Shown: piece by piece, positions 19,471 through 30,399 of the stretch
Position numbering within the stretch: position 1 is the stretch's first letter
How the letters are laid out: every line of letters starts with the position of its first letter
The notes under the pieces: model-generated
The model's database searches: none
What the model was told of the DNA's origin: nothing
The model's input: only the letters and a program-made list of their open reading frames with translations
Program-made: the position numbers and the translations under genes
NCBI RefSeq assembly: GCF_035222485.1
Contig: NC_085924.1
Location: forward strand, 2,046,001 to 2,110,000
Direction: 5' to 3'
Origin: Podospora pseudoanserina
Taxonomy: Eukaryota; Ascomycota; Sordariomycetes; Sordariales; Podosporaceae
DNA length: 64,000 nt

Positions 19471-20990
19471 TTTACTTTATATTTAAAGTTTATAAAGAAT
19501 AATGTAGCTTTATTTATCTTTATTAATAATATATTATATATTAACTATATCGTAAATAATAGTTTTAATTAAATATTTTCTTTATTACTAAAACAGTTTC
19601 ATAAGTATTATTCTATAATTTAATCAAGCCGTTCCGTTTAACCTTTTATTGAAGGATAGTAGGCCGAAAACGCTTTATTTATTACCTCTAGACTCGTTAT
19701 CAACGCTCTTTAAAACTTCGATACGAAGTTAATATCGCGATCCGCAATAAACTCCTTTAGTTCTCTATATATTACTATAATATACCGTAATATTCTATCC
19801 GTTAATTACTTTACCTATTAAAATTCTTTATAAAGTAAAAGAAATATTTATTTTATAAGCCTATCGATTACCACTTATATATTATTATATTTAACACCTG
19901 CTACTATACTTTTTAACTTTCGTAATATAATAATAAAATTTATCGTTATTAAACTCTATAGTGGTTCCGCTATTAAGAATAGGTTTAGAAATCTATAGAA
20001 TTTATACCTCATAACCTTTATTATTTTCTACGTATAGTATAATAATATAACTATTTAATACTATTCTTAATCTTTCATTAATTAAAATATTATTTAATTC
20101 TTTCTATAATATCATAATAACTATATATATTCTGAACTTCGGTCTATGAATTTCTAGTACTATACCGTCCTATTGTCTAATTCCATATATAATCGATACT
20201 TATACTATAGTTTTTCATAATTATCTTTTTAAGTATTTTATAGCTTTAAATTTTTTTACTAATATTATTCCGTAATACAATTATTGAAACTTTTTTAATA
20301 CTTATTAAAAGTAGTTTACCTATAATATATTATATAATACTTTATTTACGGTTAAAATAGATATTCAAAAGTACTATCTAGCGTCTCATTAAATATTAGT
20401 AGTAATTCCCTAAGAATATTTTTATAATAGTCGGCTTGCCAGTTAAATATATTCACCTTAATATTTTCCTAACCCTTTTAAAATGAATTTAGGAATTAAA
20501 TTCCGAAAGAAACTTCAACCATCGTGTTTCCTATACGTTAAAGACTTTTGTAATAATAAAATATTATTGATTTCTATAATCCGTATAAACTTGAATTTTA
20601 TAATTAATATTATTAAAGTATAATCTTTATTTTTCAAACGCTTCAATAATAATAAGTAGCTTTTCATTATAGATTAAATAGTTTTAATATACCCCTTTTA
20701 GTTTCTTTGAAATAAAGGCTACCAGGTATAGCTTTCCGTCGTCGTCTCGCTAATCTAATTATCCACCGATTGCGTAATCTAATATATTAACCTTGAGTTT
20801 AAATAGTCGATTAGGATCTAATAATTTAAGTACCGGGTTTTTTGAAATAGTTTCTTTTAGTTCCTAAAAGGCCTACTCGTCTTCTTACTTTTACTAAAAC
20901 TGTACGTCCTTTTTAGTTAAGTAATTAAATAACGGTACGATATTTATGTACCCCCGAATAAATAATTAATAAAAATTTATAAACCCTAAA
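19471..20990 (-). pseudogene. E1 RNase H-integrase block, inverted
   Basis: Read on the minus strand, this block runs from the end of RT (LGFINFY near 20,980, IRGYIN, LTKKDVQ) through RNase H (about 20,650-20,900) to the integrase core and QTERLN-like motif near 19,640. It ends in the stretch that corresponds to E2 35,480-35,490. Flanking sense sequence stops and resumes exactly at the two ends, so the block is inverted in place. Confidence 0.83.
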
Positions 20991-21500
20991 AATTTATACG
21001 GTAAACACTAAACGTAAACGTATTTAGGGCTGAGGTTAGAGTAAATAAATTATATATACTTCATAATATATTTAAAAAAATTGAAATTCTAAAAGAAAGG
21101 GTATAGAAATACTATAATACTAAAAGATATTAGGAATTTTAATCTAAGAGAAGGGATAGAGTATTCCTTTTTATATATAATTTATGTATTAGGAGACCTA
21201 GTAAAAAACTAAACTATAGGCCTGTAGGTTTATAGAAAGTTAAAAAGAAAATATTAAAAACGGTATTTGAATTAAAATTATTAAGTATAATACGTTCACG
21301 GTTATATACTTATTATCTTTTACTTTTAAAACCCGTACTATTAATAAGTAAAGCTAATATGAAGGAGGTAGCGGAAAACAAAGAAGAAAAATATAATATA
21401 AAACAAATTAAAATTTACGGTTTAATAAAGGTTAATAAAAATATTTAATTCATTAATTAAGATATTCGGTTATATATATTATGTGAGAATTGAAATTAAA
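20991..21500 (+). pseudogene. E1 integrase C-terminus and chromodomain, degraded
   Basis: The sense sequence resumes and matches E2 35,491-35,860 (GDIVFL-like block near 21,155; NPYY end near 21,335). A chromodomain-like stretch follows at about 21,395-21,480 (KYNIKQIK...), as in chromoviruses. It is broken by stops. Confidence 0.75.
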
Positions 21501-22301
21501 CTTTAGCTATTTAAATAAATAAAAAAGCTTTTACCAGTAATACTTAAACTAACCAAAATCTAAGTAAGTAAAAGTAATATATAAGCTTATAACTATATTT
21601 ATTAACCTATATATTAGAAAACTTAAGTAAAAGTCGAACCTATATTTTCGATATAATAATTAATGTATTACGTATTATACTATAAAGTTGGTAGCTTCGA
21701 GGGAATCGAGGCCTAATTATACTATACCCCTCTATTACCGTAACAAAGAGTCGAGGACGTACTATCTACGGAAAACCAAAAAAAAACTTTTCCTAGGTTA
21801 AAGGAGATATATTTGTAAATCTAAATACGGAAGAACCTTAACGGGAATCGAATCTATACTTTCGACGTAATAACCGACGTACTATATATTATACTATAAG
21901 GTTATAAGATATATGGAGATTTAAATATGATTTGTACTATACGTTTTAGTTATTTCGGGAAGGGAATAAATATTATTAGTAGTATCTTACGCGGTTAGGA
22001 AGAAAGGACAGGCTATATTAAGGTCTAGAGAAAGGTCAGAAGGCTAGTCGAGGCCCAAGGAAGGATTTAGAAAGGAGAAGTCGGATAGGACGGTAGCGGA
22101 GAATTCCGCTACGGAACGGTCCCGCGGGGAAGCGGAACGAGTAAACTACTTTTAACGCTTAACTCTTTTTAACTTTTGTACGCTATTAAGCTTACGGGAG
22201 ACGGCTATGAGCTATTTAATTAAGCTAAAAGGTTTTTTATTTACATAAATGAGCGACCTTCGTTATCGAAGTTAATAATTTAGCTTTTACCTTTTCTATA
22301 T
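21500..22301 (+). other. E1 3' tail, non-coding, with a diverged direct repeat
   Basis: AT-rich tail with scattered CpG-rich islands (22,085-22,140). Two 57-bp copies at 21,633-21,689 and 21,847-21,903 differ almost only by C/T and G/A changes; similarity extends about 40 bp upstream of each. Confidence 0.6.
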
Positions 22302-22662
22302 TGGTTTGGGGTGCGGCCACAGGCCTGAGGGTTTGAGTAAGGAAGTGGGGCTCTCGGAGGATTCGGGGGTTCAGGGGTCATGTATATAAGCGGTTTGCTT
22401 CGGACATTCTATTTTAGACAGGACATCGACTTTTATTTCTTCATATTTTTGTGCCTTGCACGCGTGCAGGCAATTCTGGCCCTCTGATCAGGCCGATCAG
22501 GTGCTTATTATGTGGTCTGCGAGCCCATAGAGTCTTTTCTTTGTCCTACGTGGAGTGCGGCCTGCGAGCGAGCCACTGTCACGCAGGTGTGTCCATTCAG
22601 AGGCCCTGTTGAGGGTATATTTGTGGTGTTGTGGTTGGTTTGTGTGTTTTCTCACCATTTCA
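22302..22662. mobile_element. LTR-like insertion, 361 bp, little RIP
   Basis: A GC-balanced segment inside the degraded E1 tail. It starts TGGTTTGGGG and ends CACCATTTCA, with ATAT on both sides (22,298-22,301 and 22,663-22,666); the direct repeat can also be read as ATATTGG. It has a TATA-like tgtatataagcgg near 22,380, a 12-bp palindrome TGCACGCGTGCA at about 22,458, and repeated GATCAGG words. It is probably a solo LTR of a third family, but the termini are less certain than those of the 16,351 element. No protein is supported. Confidence 0.6.
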
Positions 22663-23033
22663 ATATTGGATTTAAAACGGTTATAGTAAATAACGAATTT
22701 ATAGAGGCTAGAGGCGGATATACTACCGGCCTAATGAAAAGACTAGTTAAAAGAGATATAAGAAGAATAGCGAGAGGAATTATGAAAGGAAAGCTCGTAA
22801 AAAAGTAAGTAGCGTTTATAATAAGTATAGGAGAAAATTATAGTAATAGAGTTACATAAAACAATATTAAGTAAGCCGTTAGGATAGATAATTCTAGAAT
22901 AAGTCATTTTTAAACGTTTAAATATTAAGTTAAAAATATAGTAAAGGATAAAGGGAAGGAAAAGAACTTGCCGTAATTAATAACGGAAAAGGAAACTAAG
23001 CCGTAAGAATTTCGGCTCAAAAAAAGAATATTA
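22663..23033 (+). other. E1 3' tail up to the 3' LTR
   Basis: Purine-rich degraded tail. The A-rich run at 23,019-23,028 just before the LTR could be the polypurine tract. A frame through 22,512-22,808 crosses the insertion edge and is not a gene. Confidence 0.5.
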
Positions 23034-23436
23034 TATTACCGTTCTAAAGAGCGGGGTCGCTAAAACCAATAAGACTAGAGCGACGGATCAATAGGGCCTA
23101 TAGAACAGAAAATAACACGGGCTAGGGGATCTAGGATTCGGGAGATAGATTCGTAGATCTAGAAGTTTAGAGTTAAATTTAAGGATCTAAAAGATAAAAG
23201 GTAGATCCGAGGGATCTAGGGACTAGGAAATAAATCCTGGTACGGGATACTTAGAGGATTAAGGCCTATATATACGGAGGAACTAGCTGGTATAGATAGA
23301 TAGTTCCGTAGTATGTAATTACAAGTTACAATCGTTAGTATCTAGACTATTCTAATTGAGATAAGCCATTGTTGTACACTATTTAGCTGTACCAAACCAG
23401 TATCTCTTTCAGAGGCTCTAGATAGGGGTTCGTCAA
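23034..23436 (+). repeat. E1 3' LTR, U3 type C
   Basis: It begins TATTACCG and ends near TTCGTCAA. It shares with the 5' LTR the order ggggtcgct, gagcgacgg, repeated GATCTAG words, tatatatacggaggaac and ccattgttgtacac. Differences from the 5' LTR are mainly transitions. Confidence 0.85.
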
Positions 23437-26400
23437 ACCTCCAAAACTAACTTGTATAATTAATTACCAAACTCCTCTCAGTAAAATGAATACGTCGTTT
23501 CCTCCGTATCAGCAAACAGCAATTATTCGTGTATAGTATATAGGAAAAAGATGCTTAAATAGCATAGTCCGCTACAACCGCCTTATCTAAGCCTTCTTTT
23601 AGAATCTCCTCGCGGCCGGCTACCGCCCGAGAGACTACCCCGTAGAATCTTCTCGCTCTAGATCCCTCCTTAAGCCTCGATTAACCCTCCTACTTCCCTC
23701 TAAACCCTGAGCTTTTCTTTTTAACCGATCCACGTACTACCGGTAAAACTCTTCTAACCTTTTAGGGTAGTTAAAATACATTACAGAATTTTACGAAGTA
23801 TTACAAGTAAATAGTTCACATTATTAATTAAATACTTTAGTTAGCTTCGTTAATATATAAGTTTGATATTTTCTTTATATTATACTTCTCTTTTTGGGTT
23901 TTCCCTATTTTTAAAAATAACCTTACGAATGATACAGATTTGAAAGGTAACATATAAAATATCTATAGCCGTATCCGTATTACATTTAGTAACTCTAACT
24001 CGTAGAGTATCTCCAATATCATCTTTTAATCTTAAATAACCTTACTCCTTTATAATTAATTCTTTTTTTTGGGGTTTTCAATACACAAATTATACATAAA
24101 AAAGAATATTATATCTCTCTTTTTGAGGTAAAGTCCTTTGAGCCTTTCAAAGCTAGAATACTTGTATACTTTTTCTTTTATAAGGTCCAATTCTGCTTTA
24201 AATCTATTATAAAGTACATATAATTCAAGGACTTTAGCTATAATTTTTAGAACTTTTACTTTGAGTCCCGAACGTAAATTTACTTCCTATTTATAATTCG
24301 CGAAAAAAGGGATAATTTTAATTATTGTCATTAAGAATATATTATGAATTAGTTACGCTACAAGTAGTATTTAACCAAATCATTTTACTCGAAAATAGCA
24401 TAATCTTATTGATATCATTTTACGATTTAAGTGAGCCGTGCCGTTTATTCCTCGGTTTCCAAGTTCATAGACTTAGTATGGCAATTTTTAAGAAGCCTTT
24501 TCGGTTAACTATATAATAATATCATATACCGTGTTATTATATTTACTAATCATTCCGCTATTTAGGTTTCTTTCTATAGTCAAAAGTATATCCATTTACG
24601 AGGCTTATATATTATTATTAATTTATTGTTATACTTAACGCCGGTTGCCATGTCCCGAAACTTTAATAATTTACGAATAAAGTTAACCATAGCTAAATTC
24701 TATAACTGTCTGATTATTGATAATAACTTTAAGAATATTGAAAACTTATATTTTTAAAGCTTCATTTTCTCCTATTTTTTGCATAATTCAATAACCTCTC
24801 TAATATTTTGTTTAATCTTTAATTAATTATGATACTACTTAATTGCTTTTATAGTTTTAGTAATACTTATATACTTTCCGAAAGTTAATTTGTAAACTGC
24901 TTTATTAATACCGTCTCAGTACCGAACATGCTATTAACCGGATTTCCATAGTAAAATTATTCTCGACTATCCATTAAATTACTTTACGGCTTTAACTTTT
25001 TTCTAATTATTATTATTCTGTAATACATATTATAATATTTTTTTCATAATTAAAGCAAATATTTAAACTACCTTCCGGCGTTTTTTTAATAGTATTAGTA
25101 ACTTTATAACTATACTTTTCTTAATAATCGGCTTGCTAGTTAAGTACATTTACCCTAATACTTTGTGATCCTTTCTACAATTAATTTTAAAAGCTTATTT
25201 TTAATACAAAATTTAATTATTCAATTTAGTTAACATTAAAGACTTTCTTGATAATAAAGTACTATAGATTTTAATAGTCCGTATAGACCTGTACTTCGTG
25301 ATTAGTATTATTAAGATATAACCTTTATTCTTTCAATACTTCAATAATAGAAAATAGTTTTCCATTATAAGTCAACTAATCTTAACGTATTTGGTTTTAT
25401 TTCTTGAAAAGAGAGTTACAAAATACAATTTCCTATTTTCGTCCCGCTAATTTAATTTTCTTCCAAATATATAGTCTAAGATATCCGCATCGACTTCGAA
25501 TAGTCAAGTAAATTTTAATAATGTGAATACCGGATCCTTTAAAATAGTATCTTTTGAATTCCAGAATATTTACTTTTTTTTTTTTTTTTTTTTTTTTGCC
25601 GCATTCCTTTTGTACATAACTAAATAAACGCGTAATATTACGCACCTCCAGATAAATATCCATTAAAAAAATTTCGAAGAAAAGTTTAATTATATCTATA
25701 GTTATAACCTAGATGGGTCTTTATTTACTATAATTTTCTTAAATGTGTTACAAACTTCATTTAATAATATTAAACAGTTTAAATATACTATTTTCTATAT
25801 ACTAAGTTCGGTTTTTAACTATTTATTAAAAGTCCGGCTTTCTGTAGCGCGTTAAGTATTTTTCGTACATATTAATTATATGCTTTTAGTGCATATAAAT
25901 AATTAGAAATATTATTAGAATGATGTATTATTGTTTAATCAAATAATGTTGCCAGATACTCGAATAAGTGTAAGGTATACAAAATGCTATTCTTTACTTT
26001 ATTTTTTTCTTTGATTAATATATAAGTGTACCTGAGTAATATATATAAATTATTTCCTTTTAACTAATTAATTCCGTAGCCTAAGCATTGATAGAGCTTA
26101 ATAATTGTGTTGTTACAGTATCACTGTTTAGCTAACGGTAGTATATATAGTTGTAAGGCTCAATCTTTTTTAATCGAAGCAAAAAAAGGTAATTTATTAG
26201 TAATATAGATTCTCAAAAAAAATCTTTTGTAAATTTTTGCTTAAGTATTTTTATAAATCTTTACCTTATTTATCGTTAATCACATGAACATTAAATAACC
26301 GTGATTTAACTTCCTCTGTTAACCCAATTCTATAGTTTTACGGTTCTTTCTTAAAAATGCCTAAAAATATTTAACCGCAACAATGAAATCCCTTCATTAA

Positions 26401-29400
26401 TTTACCGGTAGTGCTATGTTCTTACGATTATTTATATGTTTATGATAAATGAATTCATTTACTTCCGATATGATTAGAAAGATTATTCACATTCTTTTTC
26501 AAACTTACAATTTATATCGGTAAAATGTTTTATGATTCTTTATGTTTTTTACGTTGATAGTATACAAGATCCCTCTTCTATACTTTACTTTATACGTATA
26601 TTTAATTTCCTATCGTTAATTAAATACTTTTAAAGTTTTTTCGGCTACAAATAACTACTATCCTTTTCATGGATATTCAAATTACTGTTTACACATTGTG
26701 AATACTTAAATATTATTTTTTAAAAGGTCCTATATTTCTAATATGAACTATAATCAAAGTTATTGTTCCTTCGAGTATGATACTTAAAAATAACGTTGTT
26801 CTATAGACTTTTTAAGTTAAAAATAATTCTTTTATAATAAATTATTTCCTTGTTTTTCTTCTATTGTATGTTAACTTGATATATTAATTATAACGTAATT
26901 AAACTTGTTTCTGCACTACTATTTACTGATACTACAGCTTACAGTTTTCTTAATGTATTTGAATAATAGTAATATCGTTACTTAATATACAATCATTATT
27001 CTTTACTTTCACCTTACGCTCATACTTTTAACGGTATTGTTTATATTTCTTCAAAAATAACGACCCCCGCGAAGGACCGTAGATTATTTCCTAAGTTTTA
27101 TTAGGCTTTAGAAGTATTCTCTGATTTTGAGTTAACTTATTACACGATTTAATTGATTTAATTAATTATTACCGTTCAACAGTTTTATACTTCCTATTTT
27201 TCATACAATATTGTCTTTTTTTTTATTATATTTCCCTTTTTACGTCGTAATTCTAGCTTTTACTTTAACCTAAACGTCATAATACTTTCTTACTTTTATT
27301 TGTAGGTAAAATATAATTTAAACGTCTGTACTATTTCATATTCAATGGTTTCTATATGGTTATCTGTTTCCTAGATTTATTATATAACTCAAAGGATAAT
27401 TTTTGGTGTAATTTAACTCTATAATCTCTATGAAGATAATTGTTTAATTGTTTTACGGTGATTACTATTCAACAATTATTCTAATACTCAATCTAAAACT
27501 TCGATCCTTATTTTTATTCTAAATGAATGAGAATTGTAAAAGCTATCCTTTAATATTACCCTATAGATCTTTATATAATATATTAAAAAAAATAAACCTT
27601 TTTGATTTTGAAATATGTAAAGTATAACTATGCCGTATTTTCGTTAAGCCAAAGCGCGAATTTTCTACTAACGAGCTTTTTATTTTTGTATAATCACTTT
27701 TTAACTTTTAAATATAAAATATTCATTCCCGTAAACTTATTATAATCCTTTATTTTCATACTAACTAAATTTTCCTTTTAACATACTTTTCTATACAAAT
27801 TCTATGAGTACTATAGGGTTAGTATACTTTAAAATTTCTACAACCGTTCAAATTAAATATTCTTATAATTCCCGGATCTATATATTCACCTCTTATTTTT
27901 TCGCCTTAAACTGTTCTAAAGTTTCTTCTAACTTTTAAAATTACTATTCCTTGTAAAATATAAACTAATAGGCATTTTGTTGAAGCTTACTACTTTTTCT
28001 TCCTTATAACCCATAATTACACTTTTTGAAATCTTTACTTTGATAATATAATTATTAAAGTAACCTTTCTTATTTATTTACATTACCTAAACACCCAATA
28101 TTGTTTTAAAGTATTATGTTTTACTATGATTAAGATACTTAAAACTATTCCTATCTTAACCTCGGCCCTATAATTTTCATTATTAACCAACGATAACCTT
28201 TACGAGCTTTCTATATGTAATATTAAGATTAAATATTAGTATTTACATTTATAACTAACACGGTGATTACCGTAATAACCTCAAATTCTCTTTTCCTGTG
28301 CGACGCCAAAACTGCAATTCGTCAATATAATATACTTAAGAATGGTGTCGGGTCTTAATTTTTTTCTCTAAATTATCCTCTGTTTTTGCTTGAAAACAGT
28401 TGTAAAAAATTCTATGCACTCTTTATCGTTCATTTCGCTACATAAATTAATGATTTCGAATATAACTGTATAATCGGTTATTAAGTATCTTGAATATAGA
28501 CTCGCGAACATTTCTTATGTATACCTTACTATATTATACTTCCCAAATACTTTCTTAAATCCAACTTCGAACTTTACATTACTTGGGAAATATTAAACTA
28601 TGAAATTTTTACGTTTCGCGGCCGGATATTTATAACAATAGATTAAAATAACTTTGAACTATATAAAAACTTTATTCTTAAATTAGATGATTATCAAGAA
28701 TACTTTCAACTCTTCCGGAGTAAATATTTTTAGATAGTAACGAAAATATATCCTAAATTAAAATAAAAACCTTTTAAGTTTCTCTTTTCCACCGTTATAA
28801 TACTCCGGTACCGGGAACTTAGTTACTACTTAAGACGAGGGTATATTGCGATAATTTAATATTTTACTTATTAAGTCCGGCTCTCGAGCTCTTAATACAT
28901 ACGACGAGCTACTCGAAGTTGAGAATATCCGATACGGTAATATATCCTATTGTAAATAGTCTAACTAGGACGTTATTTATGGGAATATCTTCTTAATGGG
29001 CCATAGTAATAGTAAGGTAGATTTTAATTTATTTGTAATAAAGTTGAACAGAATATATAATATATAACGAACCCCTATTTAGAAACCTCTAAGAGGGATA
29101 ATGGTGAAAGCCGCTTTTCAAAAATCCTGGTTCGGTATAATTAAATAGTACATGATAATAGCGTATTATAATTATAATGGCTTATTATAATTATAATAGG
29201 TAAAATACTTACGAATACAACTGATATTATATATTGCGGAACTATCTGAATACCTATTTAGTTCTTCCGTATCTATATACATAAACTTGAGGACCGTAAA
29301 CCGTTAACTTCTAGACGGTCCTCAGTCCTCTGCTTATTGGCCTGCTCTGGACCGTGGACCGTGATCCCCGCCGCGGTCCCCGGTCCCAATCTTATTAGTT

Positions 29401-29470
29401 CCCTAATGATTGGCTGCGGGCGCTCCGCGCCCCGCACACTATCTAACCTACTATTAATTTAACCGTGACA
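23437..29470 (-). mobile_element. E4: Gypsy-like retrotransposon, reverse, 3' end missing
   Basis: Reading leftwards: 5' LTR (29,063-29,470), gag-like region (about 28,900 downwards), RT, RNase H, integrase (about 24,400-25,100), integrase C-terminus (about 24,100-24,280), chromodomain (about 23,830-23,920) and a tail that stops against the 3' LTR of E1. No 3' LTR is found. RT at about 26,200-25,950 reads on the minus strand as a decayed PKKDGSLRL / LN block and ends in a YGHFEYLV-like motif. It is heavily RIP-mutated. A T24 run at 25,574-25,597 lies in the RNase H region. Confidence 0.83.
29063..29470 (-). repeat. E4 5' LTR, U3 type D (GGACCGT repeats)
   Basis: 408 bp, TATAACGAACCCC (decayed TGTGACGAACC) to AACCGTGACA, in reverse orientation. 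U3 has repeated GGACCGTG words (29,340-29,385) and is GC-rich, while the R-U5 part is RIP-mutated. Confidence 0.87.
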
Positions 29471-29539
29471 CATAGTAGTTTGGAATCTACTAACTGAGCT
29501 AAACTAGATATATAATTTCTTCACCGCTTAGTATCATCT

Positions 29540-29886
29540 TGTCACGGTTGTGGAAGACAGTGAGGCTACAAGGAACCAATCAGGACTGGACAGGGCGATG
29601 GAGCGGGGCTCACGGTCCACGGTCCAGTATCGGCCAATCAGGAGTGGACCGAGGACCGTCTGTAAGTCAACAGTCTACGGTCCCAAGGTCTATATATACG
29701 GAGGAACTGGCTGGTATAAATAGACAGTTCCGCAGTATGTAATTTAAGTTACAATCGTTAGTATCTAGACTGTTGTGATTGAGATAAGCTATTGTTGTAT
29801 ATTGTATAGCTGTACCGAACTAGGATTATTTAGAAGTGCCTTTCACTAGTATTCTTTTAAGAGGTTCTGGATAGAGGTTCGTCACA
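29540..29886 (+). repeat. Solo LTR, U3 type D
   Basis: 347 bp, TGTCACGG to TTCGTCACA, in sense orientation. It has repeated GGTCCACGGTCC/GGACCG words and two CCAATCAGG boxes. The flanks (catct / ctaac) do not match, so it may be a recombinant or have lost its duplication. Confidence 0.85.
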
Positions 29887-29904
29887 CTAACGAATATAAT
29901 TTAA

Positions 29905-29965
29905 ATTAGATATTACGGAATTATTTATTACTTATTTAATTTCTTTGTATATATAGACCTTAAAA
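29905..29965 (-). repeat. Short LTR core fragment
   Basis: The run from attacggaattatttatt to tgtatatatagacc is a RIP-decayed copy of the LTR core in reverse orientation, wedged between two sense LTRs. Confidence 0.6.
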
Positions 29966-30016
29966 CCCTAACGTAACTGTAACTTAACCGCTCTAATTAC
30001 GTCCTAGTTAGCACTG

Positions 30017-30399
30017 TGTCACGGCTTGATACTTGGTGGGGCGCGGGGCGCACCACGGACCAATCATTAGTATAGGAGCAAGGACTAATCAGAACAGGAT
30101 TATTGGGATCGAGGATCGATCCAGAAAAGTTAATCCTAAAAGGGATAGTATCGATAGGATCGATGGTCGAGTCTATCGATCCAGGACAGTGCTAGGCTTA
30201 GCATAGGGTCTATATATATAGAAGAACTAGCTAATATAGATAGACAGTTCCGTAATATATAATTTAAGTTTATATTTACGGTATTTTATATTTATATTAA
30301 AAGATTTTATTATATATTATTTGGCTATACCGAACTAATTATTAGAAATTACTTTTAACTAATATCCCTTTTAGAGGTTCTATATAGAGGTTCGTTATA
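30017..30399 (+). repeat. E2 5' LTR, U3 type B
   Basis: 383 bp, TGTCACGG to TTCGTTATA. It has repeated GATCGAT words and the box tatatatagaagaac. It is the same subtype and length as the solo LTR at 13,750. Confidence 0.9.

Larger units (their letters stand above)
14875..23436 (+). mobile_element. E1: Ty3/Gypsy-like retrotransposon, LTR to LTR, RIP-degraded
   Basis: An 8.56-kb element bounded by two related type-C LTRs (14,875-15,282 and 23,034-23,436). Order: gag-like region, decayed zinc knuckle, protease/RT, an inverted RNase H-integrase block, integrase C-terminus, chromodomain, long 3' tail. It is interrupted by a 632-bp solo LTR (16,351-16,982) and by an LTR-like insertion (22,302-22,662). 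Removing these leaves about 7.6 kb, normal for Gypsy elements. All frames are full of TAA/TAG, so it cannot act by itself. No matching target duplication is visible at the outer ends (cttaa versus acctc), perhaps lost to RIP. Confidence 0.88.

Noticed and set aside
22512-22808. 98-codon frame with a basic C-terminus
   Set aside because: It starts in the LTR-like insertion and ends in the degraded E1 tail, crossing an insertion border.
14875-23436. E1 target-site duplication
   Set aside because: Outer flanks do not match under any reasonable choice of the 3' end; the LTR pair and internal order are the evidence instead.
25433-25663. 76-codon minus frame with poly-Lys
   Set aside because: Poly-Lys comes from the T24 run in dead E4 sequence.
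29540-29886. Target-site duplication for this type D LTR
   Set aside because: Flanking 5-mers catct and ctaac differ, so the element is listed without a duplication.
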